Below, one piece after another: positions 37,216 to 45,873 of a stretch of 64,000 nucleotides of DNA. Under the pieces are notes generated by a model. That model had not been told where the DNA came from. It made no database searches and saw nothing but the letters and a program-made list of their open reading frames with translations. Origin of the DNA: Proteiniborus sp. DW1 (GTDB lineage Bacteria; Bacillota; Clostridia; Tissierellales; Proteiniboraceae); NCBI RefSeq assembly GCF_900095305.1, contig NZ_FMDO01000007.1, forward strand, positions 1 to 64,000, written 5' to 3'. Position 1 is the stretch's first letter, and each line of letters begins with the position of its first letter. A program made the translations under genes and the position numbers.

Positions 37216-38994
37216 ATGGATATGAGAGGGATTGAAAGTGTTTTAAATGAATGCGAAAGGTTAAGGGAACTTGTGTATCCAGAAAGTTATATATTGAAGA
37301 GATTAAAAGATTCAAGCAATGTTGCTATATGGGGGACAGGAGAACATACTGAACATCTCCTAAAAGTTTTAGACATAGATAAAATTAATTTAAAATGTTT
37401 TATAGATTCCAATCAAAGTAAGTGGGGAAAAGAGTTTCATAATTTTAAAATATATCCACCAAAAGCAATTACAGAGCTTCAAATAGATTCAGTAATTATT
37501 TCTTCATGCACATATAGTTCTGAAATCAGTGCTCAGATTTTAAGAAATTTTCCTAACTGTAAGTATGTAGATTTATATAGTGAATTAGAGTACAATAGAC
37601 CGTTTTATTATGTTGTAGATGACCTAAAACCGCTATATGAATTTTACACAGAAACATGTTTGTTGATAAAGATCGATTTGGAAAGTTTAAAAGTATCTAT
37701 AGATAATGATATGTTAAGGAAATTAGATGAATTTATTGAGGATATAGATGTAGATAGAAAGGGCTTTGAAAAAAATATCAAACTAACTAGCTTAGAATAT
37801 GTAAATACATATTTAAGAAATTCTGATGAGGATTGTAATTGTGAAACTAAAAAGAAAATTAAAGTTGCATTTTTTATACAAAACCCTAACACATGGAGTT
37901 CTACAGAGTCTGTATATGAAGCGATGATAGAAGATGATAGAGCTGATGTAAAGGTTATACAATTACCTTTTATTCATAGATACAGCACTGAGTATAATGG
38001 ATCGAGAAATCTTTTGCTAAAAAAACAGATAGCATTTATTCCATGGTATTTATATAACATTGAAGAAGATAGGCCTGATATTGTAATATACCATAGTCCA
38101 TATGACGCGACTAGACCAAGTATGTATAGTGTTGAAAGCATAAAAAAACTAGGGATAAAAATCATTTATATACCTTATTGTCAGGAGTTATTTGGTGGAG
38201 ACATAGCAAAATGGTTTTTTAACAATGATATTCATAGAGATGCATGGAAAATATATGTAAGATCTGAAAAATATAAGAAGATGTTCAAAAAAAATAGTCT
38301 ATACAATGGTGAAAATTTAGTGGTGACTGGACATCCTAAATTTGACAGCATGGCAAAATTAAAAGATTTTGAAGTCAATGAGTATAAAAGGAATTTAGTC
38401 AAAAATAAGACCGTCTTTTTATGGAATCCTCATTTTTATGCAAATGATGGCGTTTCAAACTCTACCTTTAATACATGGAAAAGTTTTATTTTATCACTTT
38501 TCGAAAAAAGAGATGATTTGTTTTTAATAATAAGACCTCATCCTCTTTTACTTGGAGGATTAATAAAACTAAATAATGGAGATACAACTGAAGTTGATAA
38601 TTTTAGGAAGGCTATTAAAAATATGAAAAATGTTATTTTGGACGAAAGTGATGATTACAGGGAATCCTTTGTATTATCGGATGCTTTAATTTCTGATACA
38701 TCATCATTTTTATTGACATATATGCCTACTTGTAAACCAATACTGCATTTAATTGGAGAAAATACTATTAAATTAAATGAGGATGGACAGGATATCGCAA
38801 GCGTTTGCTATAAAGGCAGTACAAAAGAAGATATTTTAAATTATATAGATATGGTTGTGGATAATAAAGATCCGCTATACCATCTGAGAATATCAAAGCT
38901 TAGGGAGCATCTAACATACTTTGATTGCAATTGTGGATATAGAATAAAGGAAGATATGTTAAACTCCTTTTCTGAATCTTTATCTGAGCTTTAA
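37216..38994 (+). CDS. Polyol-phosphate transferase-like protein with N-terminal nucleotide-binding module (2)
   Basis: This 592-residue protein is a paralog of the one at 31387. The N-terminal module VAIWGTGEHTEHLLKVL is near 36-52, with FIDSNQSKWGKEFHNF after it. The TagF/TarL-like C-terminal landmarks are VTGHPKFDSMAKL near 371, LWNPHFYANDG near 399, LIIRPHPLLLGGL near 438-450 and SDTSSFLLTYM near 491. Identity to the first copy is highest at these motifs and low between them, so the duplication is old. It sits just before the phosphoramidate-type genes and could transfer a polyol phosphate or another CDP-linked group. Confidence 0.78.
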   Translation: MDMRGIESVLNECERLRELVYPESYILKRLKDSSNVAIWGTGEHTEHLLKVLDIDKINLKCFIDSNQSKWGKEFHNFKIYPPKAITELQIDSVIISSCTYSSEISAQILRNFPNCKYVDLYSELEYNRPFYYVVDDLKPLYEFYTETCLLIKIDLESLKVSIDNDMLRKLDEFIEDIDVDRKGFEKNIKLTSLEYVNTYLRNSDEDCNCETKKKIKVAFFIQNPNTWSSTESVYEAMIEDDRADVKVIQLPFIHRYSTEYNGSRNLLLKKQIAFIPWYLYNIEEDRPDIVIYHSPYDATRPSMYSVESIKKLGIKIIYIPYCQELFGGDIAKWFFNNDIHRDAWKIYVRSEKYKKMFKKNSLYNGENLVVTGHPKFDSMAKLKDFEVNEYKRNLVKNKTVFLWNPHFYANDGVSNSTFNTWKSFILSLFEKRDDLFLIIRPHPLLLGGLIKLNNGDTTEVDNFRKAIKNMKNVILDESDDYRESFVLSDALISDTSSFLLTYMPTCKPILHLIGENTIKLNEDGQDIASVCYKGSTKEDILNYIDMVVDNKDPLYHLRISKLREHLTYFDCNCGYRIKEDMLNSFSESLSEL

Positions 38995-39024
38995 AAAACA
39001 TTGCTTAATTTAAGGAGTGAAATA

Positions 39025-39792
39025 ATGAAAGTGCTCATTTTAGCTGCTGGGGAAGGTAGTCGCTTAAGACCTTATACACTAGATAAGCCAAAGTGTATGG
39101 TTTTGTTTAGAGAGAAACCTATAATCAAATATACACTAAGCGTTCTAGAGAAAAGCAATATTACAGATATTAGCATAGTTACTGGTTATAAAAATGATGT
39201 ACTTAGTAATTATCTTAAAGAAAATTATAATCACATAGATATAAAATTGATCCATAATCCTTTGTTTAGTATTACAAATATGGTATATACAATGTTTTGT
39301 GCACAGAGCTTTTTTGATTCTAGCAGCGATTTGATTATATCTTATTCAGATATTATATATAACGAAAAAGTATTAAATAAACTGATAAATTCTAGTGAAG
39401 GCATCTCTGTAGTTATAGATAAAGACTGGGAAAAGCTCTGGAGAAAAAGAATGGACAACCCATTAGATGATGCTGAAACTATGAAACTAGATGATGAAGG
39501 TTATATAAAAGAATTAGGTAAAAAACCTAACAGTTATGCTGATATAGAAGGACAATATATTGGACTAATAAAAATTTCAAAAACTATGATTAAAGAAATT
39601 ATCAATTTCTATAATAGCTTGGATAGGGATAAAATTTATGATGGAAAAAACTTTGATAATATGTATATGACCACCTTTCTACAATTATTAATTGATGAAG
39701 GATTTAAGGTAAAGCCTGTTGTGATTAATGGGGGCTGGATAGAAGTTGATAGCGTTGATGATTTAAAAAACTTACAAGATTATGAAATATAA
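39025..39792 (+). CDS. Candidate CTP:phosphoglutamine cytidylyltransferase (Cj1416-like)
   Basis: The 256-residue nucleotidyltransferase begins MKVLILAAGEGSRLRPYTLD, with DKPKCMVLFREKPIIKYTL near 20-38 and the LicC-type stretch DIKLIHNPLFSITNMVYTM near 73-91. The family's DKDWEKLW...PLDDAETMKLD is near 130-155. By itself it could be a phosphocholine or sugar-1-phosphate cytidylyltransferase. Its neighbours are homologs of the other three enzymes of the Campylobacter phosphoramidate pathway, where the equivalent gene (Cj1416) joins CTP to L-glutamine phosphate. ATG 39025 follows AAGGAGTGAAATA. The function is inferred from family plus context. Confidence 0.7.
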   Translation: MKVLILAAGEGSRLRPYTLDKPKCMVLFREKPIIKYTLSVLEKSNITDISIVTGYKNDVLSNYLKENYNHIDIKLIHNPLFSITNMVYTMFCAQSFFDSSSDLIISYSDIIYNEKVLNKLINSSEGISVVIDKDWEKLWRKRMDNPLDDAETMKLDDEGYIKELGKKPNSYADIEGQYIGLIKISKTMIKEIINFYNSLDRDKIYDGKNFDNMYMTTFLQLLIDEGFKVKPVVINGGWIEVDSVDDLKNLQDYEI

Positions 39793-39807
39793 TTCGGAGG
39801 AGTTCAA

Positions 39808-41001
39808 ATGGTTATATGGATTATTGGAATGTCTGGAAGTGGGAAAACAACTTTAGGTAATGAAATGTACAAGATTTTAAAAAGCATGAATAAGGATTGG
39901 GTAATTTTGGATGGAGATATGGTTAGAGCATCACTAGGAGAAGACTTAGGGCATTCTATTGAAGACAGGAGAAAAAACGCATATAGGATTAGTAACTTAT
40001 GTAAGTTACTAGATGCACAAGGTATAAACGTAATAGCTTGTGTTTTATCAATTTTCCATGATAATCAAAAGTACAATCGTGAAATATTTAGCTGCTATAA
40101 AGAAATCTTTTTAGATGTCAAATTTGAAAAACTAATTGAAAGAGACAATAAGGGATTATATCAAAATGCTCTTAATGGCAATATTAAGAATTTTGTAGGA
40201 GTAGATATAGAATTTATTAAGCCCTATGCACCTGATATAGTAATAGATAATAATGAAGATAATTTAGACTTCAGTGATTTAGCTTTTAAAATCATAAATG
40301 AGTTAGGAATAGAAAATGATTATCTATATGAATATGCATCTAAAGACAGATTAAAGTATCCTGAAAAATATCAATACACAAAATTCATAGGGACTCCTTT
40401 TTTAGAAAGCTATATGACTTCAAGAGATAAGAGTATAAAAATATTGGAAAAAGCAGTAGTCAGGATAGTCAATAACGATTTAGATATAAAAACTAAAGAG
40501 AATGATATTAGTGATTTTTTATTGAGTGATATTAGAAATGTTATTCCTCATATAGAAAAAGAAATAGAGTTTTCACCTGAGAAAATATATCGAAATGGGG
40601 GAGAAATAACAACTAAGCATTATTTGCTTAATATATTGAAGACAATGAGTAATGGGAATCTGACAGAAGACATGGTTTACAACATACAAAAATTATTGAA
40701 TAGATTTGAAGTAACTAAGAGAATTTACGCAGAATACAACAAGAATTTTAAGAGAAGTAGTTTGATTTATGATGAAATGATAAATTATTTATTATTCTTA
40801 AATATATTGCTTTTACTTTTAAGCAGAGAAAGTTCCAAGTCAAGAAAATATATATTATTTAACACAATATTGAAACTAAATGATTTAGTTACATCCTCTT
40901 TGTCAAGAGTTTTTTCAAAAAGTGAAATTATATTAGCTTATTGTGGATTAGTAAAGGAGAAAGAAATATTTGAATCTTTATGGGAGGAGCAACTATGTTA
41001 G
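39808..41001 (+). CDS. Candidate CDP-amidate kinase (Cj1415/APS kinase-like) with long C-terminal extension
   Basis: The first 170 residues match adenylylsulfate kinase: P-loop IIGMSGSGKTTLG near 4-16, LDGDMVRASLGEDLGHS near 34-50, EDRRKNAYRISNLCKLL after it, and FVGVDIEFIKPYAPDIVID near 131-149. No other sulfate-assimilation gene is seen. In Campylobacter the APS-kinase homolog Cj1415 phosphorylates the 3' position of CDP-amidate. This protein adds about 220 mostly helical residues (from about 175) that I do not recognise and that ordinary APS kinases (about 170-200 residues) lack. Start by GGAGGAG. It overlaps the next gene by 7 bases. Confidence 0.7.
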   Translation: MVIWIIGMSGSGKTTLGNEMYKILKSMNKDWVILDGDMVRASLGEDLGHSIEDRRKNAYRISNLCKLLDAQGINVIACVLSIFHDNQKYNREIFSCYKEIFLDVKFEKLIERDNKGLYQNALNGNIKNFVGVDIEFIKPYAPDIVIDNNEDNLDFSDLAFKIINELGIENDYLYEYASKDRLKYPEKYQYTKFIGTPFLESYMTSRDKSIKILEKAVVRIVNNDLDIKTKENDISDFLLSDIRNVIPHIEKEIEFSPEKIYRNGGEITTKHYLLNILKTMSNGNLTEDMVYNIQKLLNRFEVTKRIYAEYNKNFKRSSLIYDEMINYLLFLNILLLLLSRESSKSRKYILFNTILKLNDLVTSSLSRVFSKSEIILAYCGLVKEKEIFESLWEEQLC

Positions 41002-41780
41002 ATTTTTCTATATTATTAGTAAATACAAACAGATCGAAGGCTTATTTACAAAACTTGATAAAAAGAGGTTTTTTACCTAAGAGTGCGATTGTTTTACAGG
41101 ATAATAATTATGTGTTGCCAGAGCAAAAAGGCATTGATAGCATATATAAAGATACAAAGCAAACTTTAGAAAGGAAAGTAAAATCGATAGATATTAGTTT
41201 CGATGAAAAGGAACATGTAATTACGACTTTAAAAAACAACAATATAGAGTATTGTATTGCAAATACACTAGATGTTAATTCCGAAGAAGTTATTAATTAT
41301 GTCAGAGAATGTCCTTCTAACTATATTATTTATTCTGGACCAGGTGGAGCAATTCTAAAAAAAGAGATTCTAGAGCAGGATAAAAAGTTCATTCATGTTC
41401 ATCCTGGTTGGCTGCCAGATTTTAAAGGTAGCACTACAATATACTATAGCATGTTAATTGAAAATAGTATTGCTTGTTCAGTTATTTTACTAGATGAAAA
41501 TATAGATTCAGGACCTATTTTATATAGAAAAAGATTTGAAGTGCCTAAAGACATTCAAATAGATTTTGATGTGGTTTTAGATCCTATAGTAAGGGCTTCA
41601 ACTTTGATAGATTTTATGCAGAATCAAACAGATGAAATGATGCTGAGAGAAGAAAGTTTTAATAATGAAGGGAATGTTTTTTATATAGTTCATCCTGTTT
41701 TAAAACATATGGCAATTCTAAGTCAAAGAGCTAAAGAAAAAAAGGGGAATATAAAGTATGGAAAAGGAAAAGAGTTATAA
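40995..41780 (+). CDS. Formyltransferase-fold protein with altered catalytic Asn
   Basis: The 261-residue protein has a formyltransferase core: HVHPGWLPDFKGSTTIYYSM near 132-151 and LDENIDSGPILYRKR near 164-178, with catalytic His and Asp in place. The Asn two residues before the His, normally conserved, is His here (H-V-H instead of N-x-H). ATG 40995 follows GGGAGGAG within the end of the previous gene, and it overlaps the next gene by 23 bases. Its coupling within the phosphoramidate-type genes points to an activity on that intermediate or its acceptor; a formyl donor reaction is uncertain. It differs from the canonical formyltransferase at 24349. Confidence 0.7.
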   Translation: MLDFSILLVNTNRSKAYLQNLIKRGFLPKSAIVLQDNNYVLPEQKGIDSIYKDTKQTLERKVKSIDISFDEKEHVITTLKNNNIEYCIANTLDVNSEEVINYVRECPSNYIIYSGPGGAILKKEILEQDKKFIHVHPGWLPDFKGSTTIYYSMLIENSIACSVILLDENIDSGPILYRKRFEVPKDIQIDFDVVLDPIVRASTLIDFMQNQTDEMMLREESFNNEGNVFYIVHPVLKHMAILSQRAKEKKGNIKYGKGKEL

Positions 41781-44112
41781 CTTTAAAACGAAGGCTCACA
41801 CACTAAAATTTTTATATAATGAAATTAAAAGTGCTAGAGTCTTACCCTTACTAATTATTCAATATGAGGAATTTTATAAAGATAAAAATGCTGTAATCAG
41901 GAAAATAGATGATTATGTTGATGAAAGATTCCTTGTAATACGGTCTTCATGTAAAGAAGAAGACACATTAGAAACATCTAATGCTGGGAAATACGAAAGT
42001 ATTTTAAATGTTGATAAAAATAATGGTACTGAACTCATAAATGCTATAGAAAAAGTTTTTCATTCTTATAATAAGGCAGAAGGAGAAGTTTTAGTACAGC
42101 CAATGTTGAAGAATATTGCTAAAGCAGGAGTAGTATTTACTTGCGATATTGATACTTTAGCACCGTATTATATCATTAACTTTGATGAATCAGGGAAAAG
42201 TGATACTATTACAGGAGGAAAGGGAAACTCATATAAAACCTATATTTTCATGAAAGAAAGTCAATTGAAAGCTGATGAAGAGTTTCTAGACAAAATCATC
42301 AAATGTTGTAGAGAAATAGAGAATATATTTGGCAATCCTCACTTAGATATAGAATTTGGATTAGATAAAAATGGTGATCTATATATTTTTCAAGTGCGAC
42401 CTATTGTAACAAACAATAAAAATAACTTATCACATTTAGATATAAAAGATTCTTTAAGGAAAATTCACAAAAAAATTGACAAGCTAATGTCACCTCATCC
42501 AAACTTGTTAGGAGATAAAACAGTTTTTGGGGTGATGCCTGATTGGAATCCAGCAGAGATTATTGGATTAAGACCAAAGAAACTATCCATATCACTATAT
42601 AAAGAATTGATTACAGATTGTATTTGGGCATATCAACGAGATAATTATGGATATAGAAACTTGAGAAATCATCCATTAATGGTTTCGTTCTTAGGTATTC
42701 CATATATAGATGTGAGAGTTACTTTTAATTCTTTTATCCCTAAAGGACTTCACGAAGATATTGCCAAAAAGCTTGTTAATTTTTACATAGACAAGTTAAT
42801 AAATACACCTACTTACCATGATAAGGTAGAGTTTCAAATTGTTTATTCATGCTATTATTTAAATTTACCAGAAAAATTGAAGGAATTAAGGCATTATGGA
42901 TTTACAGAAAATGAAATAAAACGTATAGAATTTTCACTATTGGATATGACTAACAAAATTATTGACCCTGTAAATGGTTTATATAAATTAGACATTGAAA
43001 AGAATAGAATATTGCAGCAGAAATACGATGAAATATTAAATAGTAATCTTTCAATTGTAGATAAAATTTACTGGTTGTTGGAAGACTGCAAAACATACGG
43101 AACCCTTACATTTGCTGGGATAGCGAGAGCTGCATTTATAGCTATGCAATTTTTGAATTCTTTTGTAGAACTCAATATTATGACAAAAAAGGAATATGAA
43201 TCTTTTATGAGTTCATTAAGTACTATAAACAAGCAGCTAAATACAGATTTTAAGAATGTATTAGATGGTATGTTAAATAATGAAGACTTTGTGAATAAAT
43301 ATGGTCATATTAGACCTGGTACTTATGATATTTTATCACCTAGATATGATGAGAATTTTGCGTATTATTTTTCAGACAAATGTAATCAGGAAGAGAGTGA
43401 AAACGAATTTTGCTTTACAGAGGATAAACTAAAAGCAATAGATAAAGTGCTAAGAGAGCATGGAATAACTATCAACTCGGAAAAATTAGTTGTTTTTATT
43501 AAAGAGGCTATTGAAGGTAGGGAATATGCGAAGTATGTTTTCACTAAATCACTAAGTAAAGTGCTGCAACTAATAGAGGAATTCGGTGCTAGATATGGTA
43601 TCAAAAGAAGTGATTTAGCATACCTAGATATCCAGAGGGTGAGAGAACTATACTCAACATTAGACCATAGAAATGTTAGAGATATTTTCTTAGAAGATAT
43701 AGAAAAAAATAAAGAGTTTTATCAATATACACAAGCAATTAAACTTCCGAGCCTTATAACTAAAGCAGAAGATGTATATAAGTATTATCTTTTGGAAGAA
43801 GAACCTAACTTTATAACATTAAAGAATATATGCGCTGAGATTATAAGAGAGGAAGATATACATTCTGCTGAATTAGAAGGGAAAATTATTTTTATTCAAG
43901 CTGCTGATCCAGGATTTGATTTTCTTTTTAGCAAGAATATTGGGGGCTTGATTACTCAGTTTGGCGGTGCTAATTCACATATGGCTATAAGATGTGCTGA
44001 GCTAGGAATTCCGGCTGTTATAGGTGTAGGAGAAAAGTATTTCACTCAATGGATAAAAAGCAAAATTTTAGAAATAGATTGCTTAAGTAAGCAGGTAAGG
44101 TGTATTGAATGA
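41758..44112 (+). CDS. Candidate L-glutamine kinase (Cj1418-like, PEP synthase family)
   Basis: The 784-residue protein has an N-terminal ATP-grasp domain like PEP synthase/pyruvate dikinase (FLVIRSSCKEEDTLETSNAG near 59-78, VQPMLKNIAKAGVVFT near 116-131, IEFGLDKNGDLYIFQVRPIV near 198-217). A large middle region follows. A C-terminal phosphohistidine domain has GGANSHMAIRCAELGIPAV near 736-754 and catalytic His about 741. It lacks the PEP/pyruvate-binding TIM barrel of PEP synthase. In Campylobacter jejuni the same architecture (Cj1418) phosphorylates the amide nitrogen of L-glutamine, the first step to phosphoramidate. It overlaps both neighbours, whose families fit the next steps. Confidence 0.75.
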   Translation: MEKEKSYNFKTKAHTLKFLYNEIKSARVLPLLIIQYEEFYKDKNAVIRKIDDYVDERFLVIRSSCKEEDTLETSNAGKYESILNVDKNNGTELINAIEKVFHSYNKAEGEVLVQPMLKNIAKAGVVFTCDIDTLAPYYIINFDESGKSDTITGGKGNSYKTYIFMKESQLKADEEFLDKIIKCCREIENIFGNPHLDIEFGLDKNGDLYIFQVRPIVTNNKNNLSHLDIKDSLRKIHKKIDKLMSPHPNLLGDKTVFGVMPDWNPAEIIGLRPKKLSISLYKELITDCIWAYQRDNYGYRNLRNHPLMVSFLGIPYIDVRVTFNSFIPKGLHEDIAKKLVNFYIDKLINTPTYHDKVEFQIVYSCYYLNLPEKLKELRHYGFTENEIKRIEFSLLDMTNKIIDPVNGLYKLDIEKNRILQQKYDEILNSNLSIVDKIYWLLEDCKTYGTLTFAGIARAAFIAMQFLNSFVELNIMTKKEYESFMSSLSTINKQLNTDFKNVLDGMLNNEDFVNKYGHIRPGTYDILSPRYDENFAYYFSDKCNQEESENEFCFTEDKLKAIDKVLREHGITINSEKLVVFIKEAIEGREYAKYVFTKSLSKVLQLIEEFGARYGIKRSDLAYLDIQRVRELYSTLDHRNVRDIFLEDIEKNKEFYQYTQAIKLPSLITKAEDVYKYYLLEEEPNFITLKNICAEIIREEDIHSAELEGKIIFIQAADPGFDFLFSKNIGGLITQFGGANSHMAIRCAELGIPAVIGVGEKYFTQWIKSKILEIDCLSKQVRCIE

Positions 44113-44741
44113 AAAAAATAGCAATAACACAGAGAATTGTTGAAAATAGCAATTACTTTGAGATTAGAGATTGTTTAGATGTACAATGGGCTTCACTTTT
44201 AAGAAAAGCAGGTGTTTTACCAATTATTCTGCCGAGCCAGTATGATTTTAATATTTATTTTAATGAGTTAGAAATTGATGGGATAATATTTAGCGGCGGA
44301 AATGATTTAAGCATTTATTCGGGAAGCAAGATTGATAAAGAAAGAGATAAGTTAGAAGAGAGGATAATTAAATATGCAATTGAAAAAAGCATGCCGGTTT
44401 TGGGTATATGTAGAGGCATGCAGTTTATGGGGCATTATTTTGGAATGAGACTGAAAAAAGTAAATAATCATGTAGGACAAAGACATGAAATAATAATAAA
44501 TAAAAGATCAAAATACTATTATGATTTAAAAGGAATAAATCAAGTAAACTCTTATCATAATTACGGATTTGAAGAAATAACAGATGAATTTATTGCTTCA
44601 GCAGTAAGCAAGGATGGAATAATTGAAGCTATGGAACATAAATATTATAAAATATTTTTACAAATGTGGCATCCAGAGAGACAGAGACCTTTTTGTGATA
44701 ATTATATAGGATTTATTAAGAAGTATTTTGGTATTGTGTAG
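44109..44741 (+). CDS. Candidate gamma-glutamyl-CDP-amidate hydrolase (Cj1417-like class I amidotransferase)
   Basis: The 210-residue class I glutamine amidotransferase has nucleophile Cys101 in VLGICRGMQFMGHYFG, with catalytic His188 and Glu190 in MWHPERQRP. The oxyanion turn FSGGNDLSIY is near 61. There is no partner synthetase domain, so it acts as a free hydrolase like gamma-glutamyl-GABA hydrolases. Its ATG overlaps the glutamine kinase stop by 4 bases. The Campylobacter equivalent Cj1417 cleaves gamma-glutamyl-CDP-amidate to CDP-amidate and glutamate. It closes the five-gene module. Confidence 0.75.
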   Translation: MKKIAITQRIVENSNYFEIRDCLDVQWASLLRKAGVLPIILPSQYDFNIYFNELEIDGIIFSGGNDLSIYSGSKIDKERDKLEERIIKYAIEKSMPVLGICRGMQFMGHYFGMRLKKVNNHVGQRHEIIINKRSKYYYDLKGINQVNSYHNYGFEEITDEFIASAVSKDGIIEAMEHKYYKIFLQMWHPERQRPFCDNYIGFIKKYFGIV

Positions 44742-44800
44742 TAAATAGATTATAAATACTGGTTTGAAAAGATATCTAAACTAATTTTAGGAGGTTCAAA

Positions 44801-45670
44801 ATGAAAGGCATAATTTTAGCTGGTGGTTCTGGTTCAAGACTATACCCTATAACAAAAGGTATTAGTAAGCAATTATTGCCTATATACGATAAACCCATGA
44901 TATACTATCCATTATCAGTGTTAATGTTATCAAAAATTAGAGAGGTGCTTATAATCTCAAACCCTGAGTATATAGATTTATATAAAAATCTGTTAGGAGA
45001 TGGTTCTAGGCTAGGCATGAGGTATGAATATAAGATTCAAGAAAAGCCTAGAGGTCTTGCTGATGCATTTATAGTTGGAGAGGAATTCGTAGGTAAAGAT
45101 AGTGTATGTCTGATACTAGGAGATAACATTTTTTATGGACAAGGGTTTGTACCTAGGCTGGAAAATGCATCTAAAGTAAAGGATGGTGCAGTAATATTTG
45201 GTTATTATGTTCCCGACCCTAGGGAGTTTGGAGTAGTTGAATTTGACGAGAATTATAATGTTTCGTCTATAGAAGAAAAACCAGAAAACCCCAAATCTCA
45301 TTATGCAGTTCCTGGACTTTATTATTATGATAATAGTGTAATTGAAAGAGCTAAAAATCTTAAGCCTTCAGCTCGTGGAGAACTTGAGATTACAGACCTA
45401 AACAGAGAATATCTAAATGAAGGAAAACTAAAGGTAGAACTGCTAGGTAGAGGATTTGCTTGGTTAGATACTGGTACTTATGAGGGACTTGCCAATGCTT
45501 CAAATTTTGTAAGGACAATGCAGGAAAGAACTGGTCTTTATATTAGTTGTTTAGAAGAGATAGCATATAGAAATAAGTGGATAACTAAAGAAGAGTTGAT
45601 AATTCTTGGCAGAGGGTATGAGAAAACTGATTATGGAAAATACATATTGAGCATTACAGGAGAGATATAG
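44801..45670 (+). CDS. rmlA: Glucose-1-phosphate thymidylyltransferase
   Basis: RmlA makes dTDP-glucose from dTTP and glucose 1-phosphate. The 289-residue protein has the family landmarks [20 protein letters not shown] near 6-25, [14 protein letters not shown] near 29-42, [13 protein letters not shown] near 106-118 and [15 protein letters not shown] near 215-229. The RBS AGGAGG is 8 bases upstream. About 345 bases of its 3' end are repeated at 46407 on the other side of pseH. It supplies the dTDP-sugar route with rmlB, FdtA-like and FdtB-like genes. Confidence 0.96.
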   Translation: MKGIILAGGSGSRLYPITKGISKQLLPIYDKPMIYYPLSVLMLSKIREVLIISNPEYIDLYKNLLGDGSRLGMRYEYKIQEKPRGLADAFIVGEEFVGKDSVCLILGDNIFYGQGFVPRLENASKVKDGAVIFGYYVPDPREFGVVEFDENYNVSSIEEKPENPKSHYAVPGLYYYDNSVIERAKNLKPSARGELEITDLNREYLNEGKLKVELLGRGFAWLDTGTYEGLANASNFVRTMQERTGLYISCLEEIAYRNKWITKEELIILGRGYEKTDYGKYILSITGEI

Positions 45671-45873
45671 ATTTACTAGTAGGTGGATGCAAAATGTAAC
45701 TTTAAGCTATCCACAGAAAATAGGAAATTTAATGCCTTGTGAGAAATCTAAGCCTTAGATTATTCACAAAAAAAGGAATACTAAAACAAAGGTTCAATAA
45801 ACTTTTACTTATTGTGAACAGTTGTAAAGTTCTGGAACGAGCTAATTGAAAAAACATTTAAGGAGGGATTATA

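Noticed and set aside
39808-41001. Sulfate assimilation adenylylsulfate kinase
   Set aside because: No sulfate adenylyltransferase, PAPS reductase or transporter genes are near, and the C-terminal extension is not of that type.
41758-44112. PEP synthase or pyruvate phosphate dikinase
   Set aside because: The ATP-grasp and phosphohistidine parts fit, but the PEP/pyruvate TIM barrel is missing and the neighbours match the phosphoramidate pathway.
45707-45768. DnaA boxes (CTATCCACA at 45707, TTATTCACA at 45760)
   Set aside because: Two sites in AT-rich DNA are expected by chance, with no dnaA, dnaN or origin context.
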